NCBI GenBank assembly: GCA_002428205.1
Contig: DIUH01000300.1
Span: forward strand, 17,835 to 25,474
Origin: Planctomycetaceae bacterium UBA6163
Lineage (GTDB): Bacteria > Planctomycetota > Planctomycetia > Pirellulales > Pirellulaceae
Length of the DNA: 7,640 nt
Reading direction: 5' to 3'
Every line of letters begins with the position of its first letter. Position 1 is the first letter of the stretch. The position numbers were made by a program, and so were the translations under genes. This document shows, piece after piece, positions 5,865 to 7,640 of the stretch. The notes under the pieces are model-generated. The model was not told where the DNA came from, ran no database searches, and worked only from the letters and a program-made list of their open reading frames with translations.

Positions 5865-6197
5865 TCAAGGCACACCTTCATTCTGCTGCGTAATTACACC
5901 GAGAGCCTTTACCGCCACGGCGGCCAGCAATGCGGTCAACAGAAGGCCACAAAATCCGATCCCAATGGTCAACGCACGGGCCAGCAATCCCGTCGGCACA
6001 AAATCTCCGAATCCAATCGTTATCCCGGACACAAACGCAAAATAAATCGACTCGTCAATCGACCAACCTTCGATTATCCCAACGAAAAACCCGAGTGTAA
6101 TGCTAAGCATCAACAGAAACGAAATGATCGGCCACACTACCCTTAAACCACCGATCAACCGCGAAAAGAATTGCCTGGGACGGGTTCTTGAACTCAT
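5865..6197 (-). CDS. Minimal two-transmembrane potassium channel protein (110 aa, Ion_trans_2 type)
   Basis: A small inner-membrane pore protein expected to assemble as a tetramer and pass potassium. After a basic N-terminus (residues 1-18) come an outer helix at about 20-42, a re-entrant pore segment at about 48-66, and an inner helix at about 72-98. The selectivity filter is TIGFGD (60-65), the Phe version of the common TxGYGD. There is no RCK/TrkA regulatory domain and only a 10-residue cytoplasmic tail, so it is about the smallest complete pore module. The ATG at 6197 is preferred over a TTG one codon earlier because AGGA (6206-6209 on this strand) sits 8 bases before it. It begins 45 bases after the DHDPS-like gene on the same strand and may be co-transcribed with it. 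A voltage-insensitive leak channel is the simplest reading. Confidence 0.88.
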   Translation of the reverse strand: MSSRTRPRQFFSRLIGGLRVVWPIISFLLMLSITLGFFVGIIEGWSIDESIYFAFVSGITIGFGDFVPTGLLARALTIGIGFCGLLLTALLAAVAVKALGVITQQNEGVP

Positions 6198-6205
6198 CAA
6201 CGCAT

Positions 6206-6209
6206 TCCT
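6206..6209 (-). promoter_or_regulatory. Shine-Dalgarno site of the channel gene
   Basis: AGGA on the reverse strand lies 8 bases before the ATG at 6197. It is the best-placed ribosome site in the window and selects this ATG over the adjacent TTG at 6200. Confidence 0.5.
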
Positions 6210-6242
6210 AACTTCACGGTGCCAAAACGTTTGAGCTTGCGA

Positions 6243-7157
6243 TTACTTGTCGTTAACCGCTTGCGTAAGCAGGTCTAGCAAACGATGCAATTCCTGGCGA
6301 GTCTCTTCATCGAGTGACCAACCATAAGGTTTTCGGCGTTTCGTATTGGGGAACAATCCGCACTGGTTGAGCAAGTATTTTTCTACCGCCAAAAAACCGT
6401 CTAATCCGGCTTGCAGTTGCAACGAAACGAGGGCACAAAGCGGCAAATAAATGCGATAGATCGCCGCTTCATCGCCACGCTGAAGCGCCTGCCATAACGC
6501 AACGATCGCGGGCAAAAACTCCATCCCGGGAATCGTGCCAACGATACCGCGTCGATAGCTGTCGACCAGCGCAAAGCCGCCCGAGCCTTCGAAAATGCTC
6601 GCTCGTCCCCCCGTCGCATCGCGCAGTTCTGATAACTTCGGGCCCAACGGCGATGCTTCGGGTTTAAACAAAATCTTCTGGTCGCCATAACGCTGCAGCA
6701 ATTCTTTGCTGACAGAAATCGGTATCTCCTTACCCACATAACCCGACGCGTCTTGCACGACCAGCGGTAACGATACCCCATCGGCTAAAGCACAGAAGTA
6801 TTCCAATACCGCTTCAGCGGGCAACGCCGATGAGATTGGCGGAATCGCCATAATCGCGTGACAATTCGACTCTTCGGCACAGCGAGCGTATTGCAATGCC
6901 TGTTGAATGCTTTCGGCTCCCACACCGATCACCACGACTCCCCGCCCGGCTGCCATTTGGCCCAACTGGCGTGTCACCTCAAGTCGTTCGTCGCAAGTCA
7001 GTTTCAACAATTCACTGACCATTCCGGTGCAATAACCGTTGGCACCTTGTGCAAATGCCCAGTCGACCAATCTCGACATGCTGTCGAAATCGATCGATTC
7101 GTCATCCCGAAACGGTGTGTGAACAACGGGCAATACGCCAGCAATGGGTTGATTCAT
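6243..7157 (-). CDS. DHDPS/NAL-family protein, probable 2-keto-3-deoxy sugar-acid aldolase (304 aa)
   Basis: A cytoplasmic (beta/alpha)8-barrel lyase of the dihydrodipicolinate synthase/N-acetylneuraminate lyase superfamily. Such enzymes form a Schiff base between a lysine and pyruvate or a 2-keto acid. The family signature starts at GVLPVVHTPF (7-16). The Schiff-base lysine is Lys165 in ILFKPEAS, and GIVGTIPG (204-211) is the usual late glycine-rich loop. Two active-site regions differ from true DapA. The GTTGE loop is GMVSE (45-49). The YNxP segment holding the catalytic Tyr is replaced by VVQDASGY (133-140), with no following Arg. DapA activity is therefore unlikely. The gene lies 63 bp downstream of a galactonate-dehydratase-like gene on the same strand, which suggests cleavage of its 2-keto-3-deoxy product to pyruvate and an aldehyde; this is inference. 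Length is normal for the family. The ATG at 7157 has no clear Shine-Dalgarno. A keto-acid dehydratase is the main alternative. Confidence 0.88.
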   Translation of the reverse strand: MNQPIAGVLPVVHTPFRDDESIDFDSMSRLVDWAFAQGANGYCTGMVSELLKLTCDERLEVTRQLGQMAAGRGVVVIGVGAESIQQALQYARCAEESNCHAIMAIPPISSALPAEAVLEYFCALADGVSLPLVVQDASGYVGKEIPISVSKELLQRYGDQKILFKPEASPLGPKLSELRDATGGRASIFEGSGGFALVDSYRRGIVGTIPGMEFLPAIVALWQALQRGDEAAIYRIYLPLCALVSLQLQAGLDGFLAVEKYLLNQCGLFPNTKRRKPYGWSLDEETRQELHRLLDLLTQAVNDK

Positions 7158-7220
7158 GTTGGGCTAATCGAGTAATTAAGGGTAAACGAAACAATTCTAT
7201 TCTTTCAATATTGGCAGCAA

Positions 7221-7640
7221 TCACCAATCGCCAACCGATCCATCGGGATAAAAGACTCGTTGAATCGTCTCCTGTTGGAAAGGATGCTTTGCGACTTCGT
7301 CTTCGTTAATCTCAATGCCTAAACCAGGCTTGGTATTGGGACGGACGATTCTACCAACTGGCTCGACCGTAAATCCCTCTTGAACAATATCACCCCGCCA
7401 GGGCACATCGGCATGAACGGTTTCACAGATCAAATATCCGGGCTGCGAAAATCCGAACTCCAACGACGCCGCCGTGCTGACCGGCCCTTGAGGGTTATGC
7501 GGCGCAAGTGAAATCTGGTAGGCATCGGCCAGCGCCGCGATTCGCCTCGCTGCTGTTAAACCGCCGCAGTGCGTGATATCGAGCTGGCAAATTTCGCACC
7601 CACGCCGGGCGAATAGATCGCGAAAATCGGCCAAACTTGT
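7221..7640 (-). CDS. C-terminal part of a galactonate dehydratase-like enolase-superfamily enzyme (5' end outside window)
   Basis: The frame is open to the right edge of the window. A TTG at 7634 is internal, so this is the last 139 residues of a protein normally about 380 long. It belongs to the mandelate racemase/muconate lactonizing group, closest to D-galactonate dehydratase (DgoD). The visible part covers the end of the barrel and the C-terminal cap: QLDITHCGGLTAARRIA at 19-35, then LAPHNPQGP at 45-53, where His48 is the catalytic acid position. It finishes with PNTKPGLGIEI and a closing DGSVGDW, both typical of DgoD. The magnesium ligands lie outside the window. The reaction would be dehydration of an aldonic acid to a 2-keto-3-deoxy acid, feeding the DHDPS-family enzyme 63 bp downstream. 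The exact sugar acid cannot be read from this fragment. Confidence 0.88.
   Translation of the reverse strand, partial: TSLADFRDLFARRGCEICQLDITHCGGLTAARRIAALADAYQISLAPHNPQGPVSTAASLEFGFSQPGYLICETVHADVPWRGDIVQEGFTVEPVGRIVRPNTKPGLGIEINEDEVAKHPFQQETIQRVFYPDGSVGDW

Noticed and set aside
5838..6146. 102-codon forward reading frame opposite the channel gene
   Set aside because: It is antisense to a clear potassium channel gene and is rich in Asn/Lys/Arg/Gln with no domain.
1..7640. CRISPR array, tRNA or rRNA gene, phage or defence genes
   Set aside because: No regularly spaced identical repeats, no cloverleaf or rRNA motifs, and no protein matching such systems were seen on either strand.

Overview
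The window looks like chromosomal DNA from a planctomycete of the Rhodopirellula/Pirellulaceae type. This is inferred from the gene content (a CHASE2 adenylate cyclase, a DgoD-like dehydratase beside a DHDPS-family enzyme, a long PurQ, loose intergenic spacing), the moderate GC content, mostly weak Shine-Dalgarno sites, and a large palindromic intergenic repeat. It is ordinary housekeeping and sensory/metabolic DNA. I see no phage, CRISPR, transposase or defence genes, and no convincing new system.

Left part (1-1489). The window opens inside the C-terminal part of an unrecognised, probably secreted beta-rich protein with one Asp-box-like motif, ending at 690. About 800 bases follow without a secure gene. 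They hold a doubtful small reverse-strand ORF (855-1115) and a compound repeat at 1269-1407: a 19-bp direct repeat on either side of a long imperfect palindrome.

Centre (1490-5403). A reverse-strand CHASE2-class III adenylate cyclase (632 aa) is divergent from a forward gene coding for a DUF2314-ankyrin protein (287 aa). The 153-bp region between them carries a plausible sigma70-type promoter for the forward gene, with an inverted repeat centred on its -10. Next comes purQ, the glutaminase subunit of FGAM synthase (287 aa), with its catalytic Cys and His-x-Glu intact. No other purine gene is present.

Right part (5404-7640). A 460-bp gap holds a hairpin behind purQ, a partial sequence repeat, a doubtful 60-aa ORF and a degenerate 22-bp tandem repeat. 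Three reverse-strand genes then read leftwards with 63- and 45-bp gaps. They code for the C-terminus of a galactonate-dehydratase-like enolase-superfamily enzyme (cut by the window edge), a DHDPS/NAL-family enzyme with an atypical active site, and a minimal two-helix potassium-channel protein. The first two plausibly form a sugar-acid route in which dehydration to a 2-keto-3-deoxy acid is followed by aldol cleavage. The channel has no obvious functional link to them.
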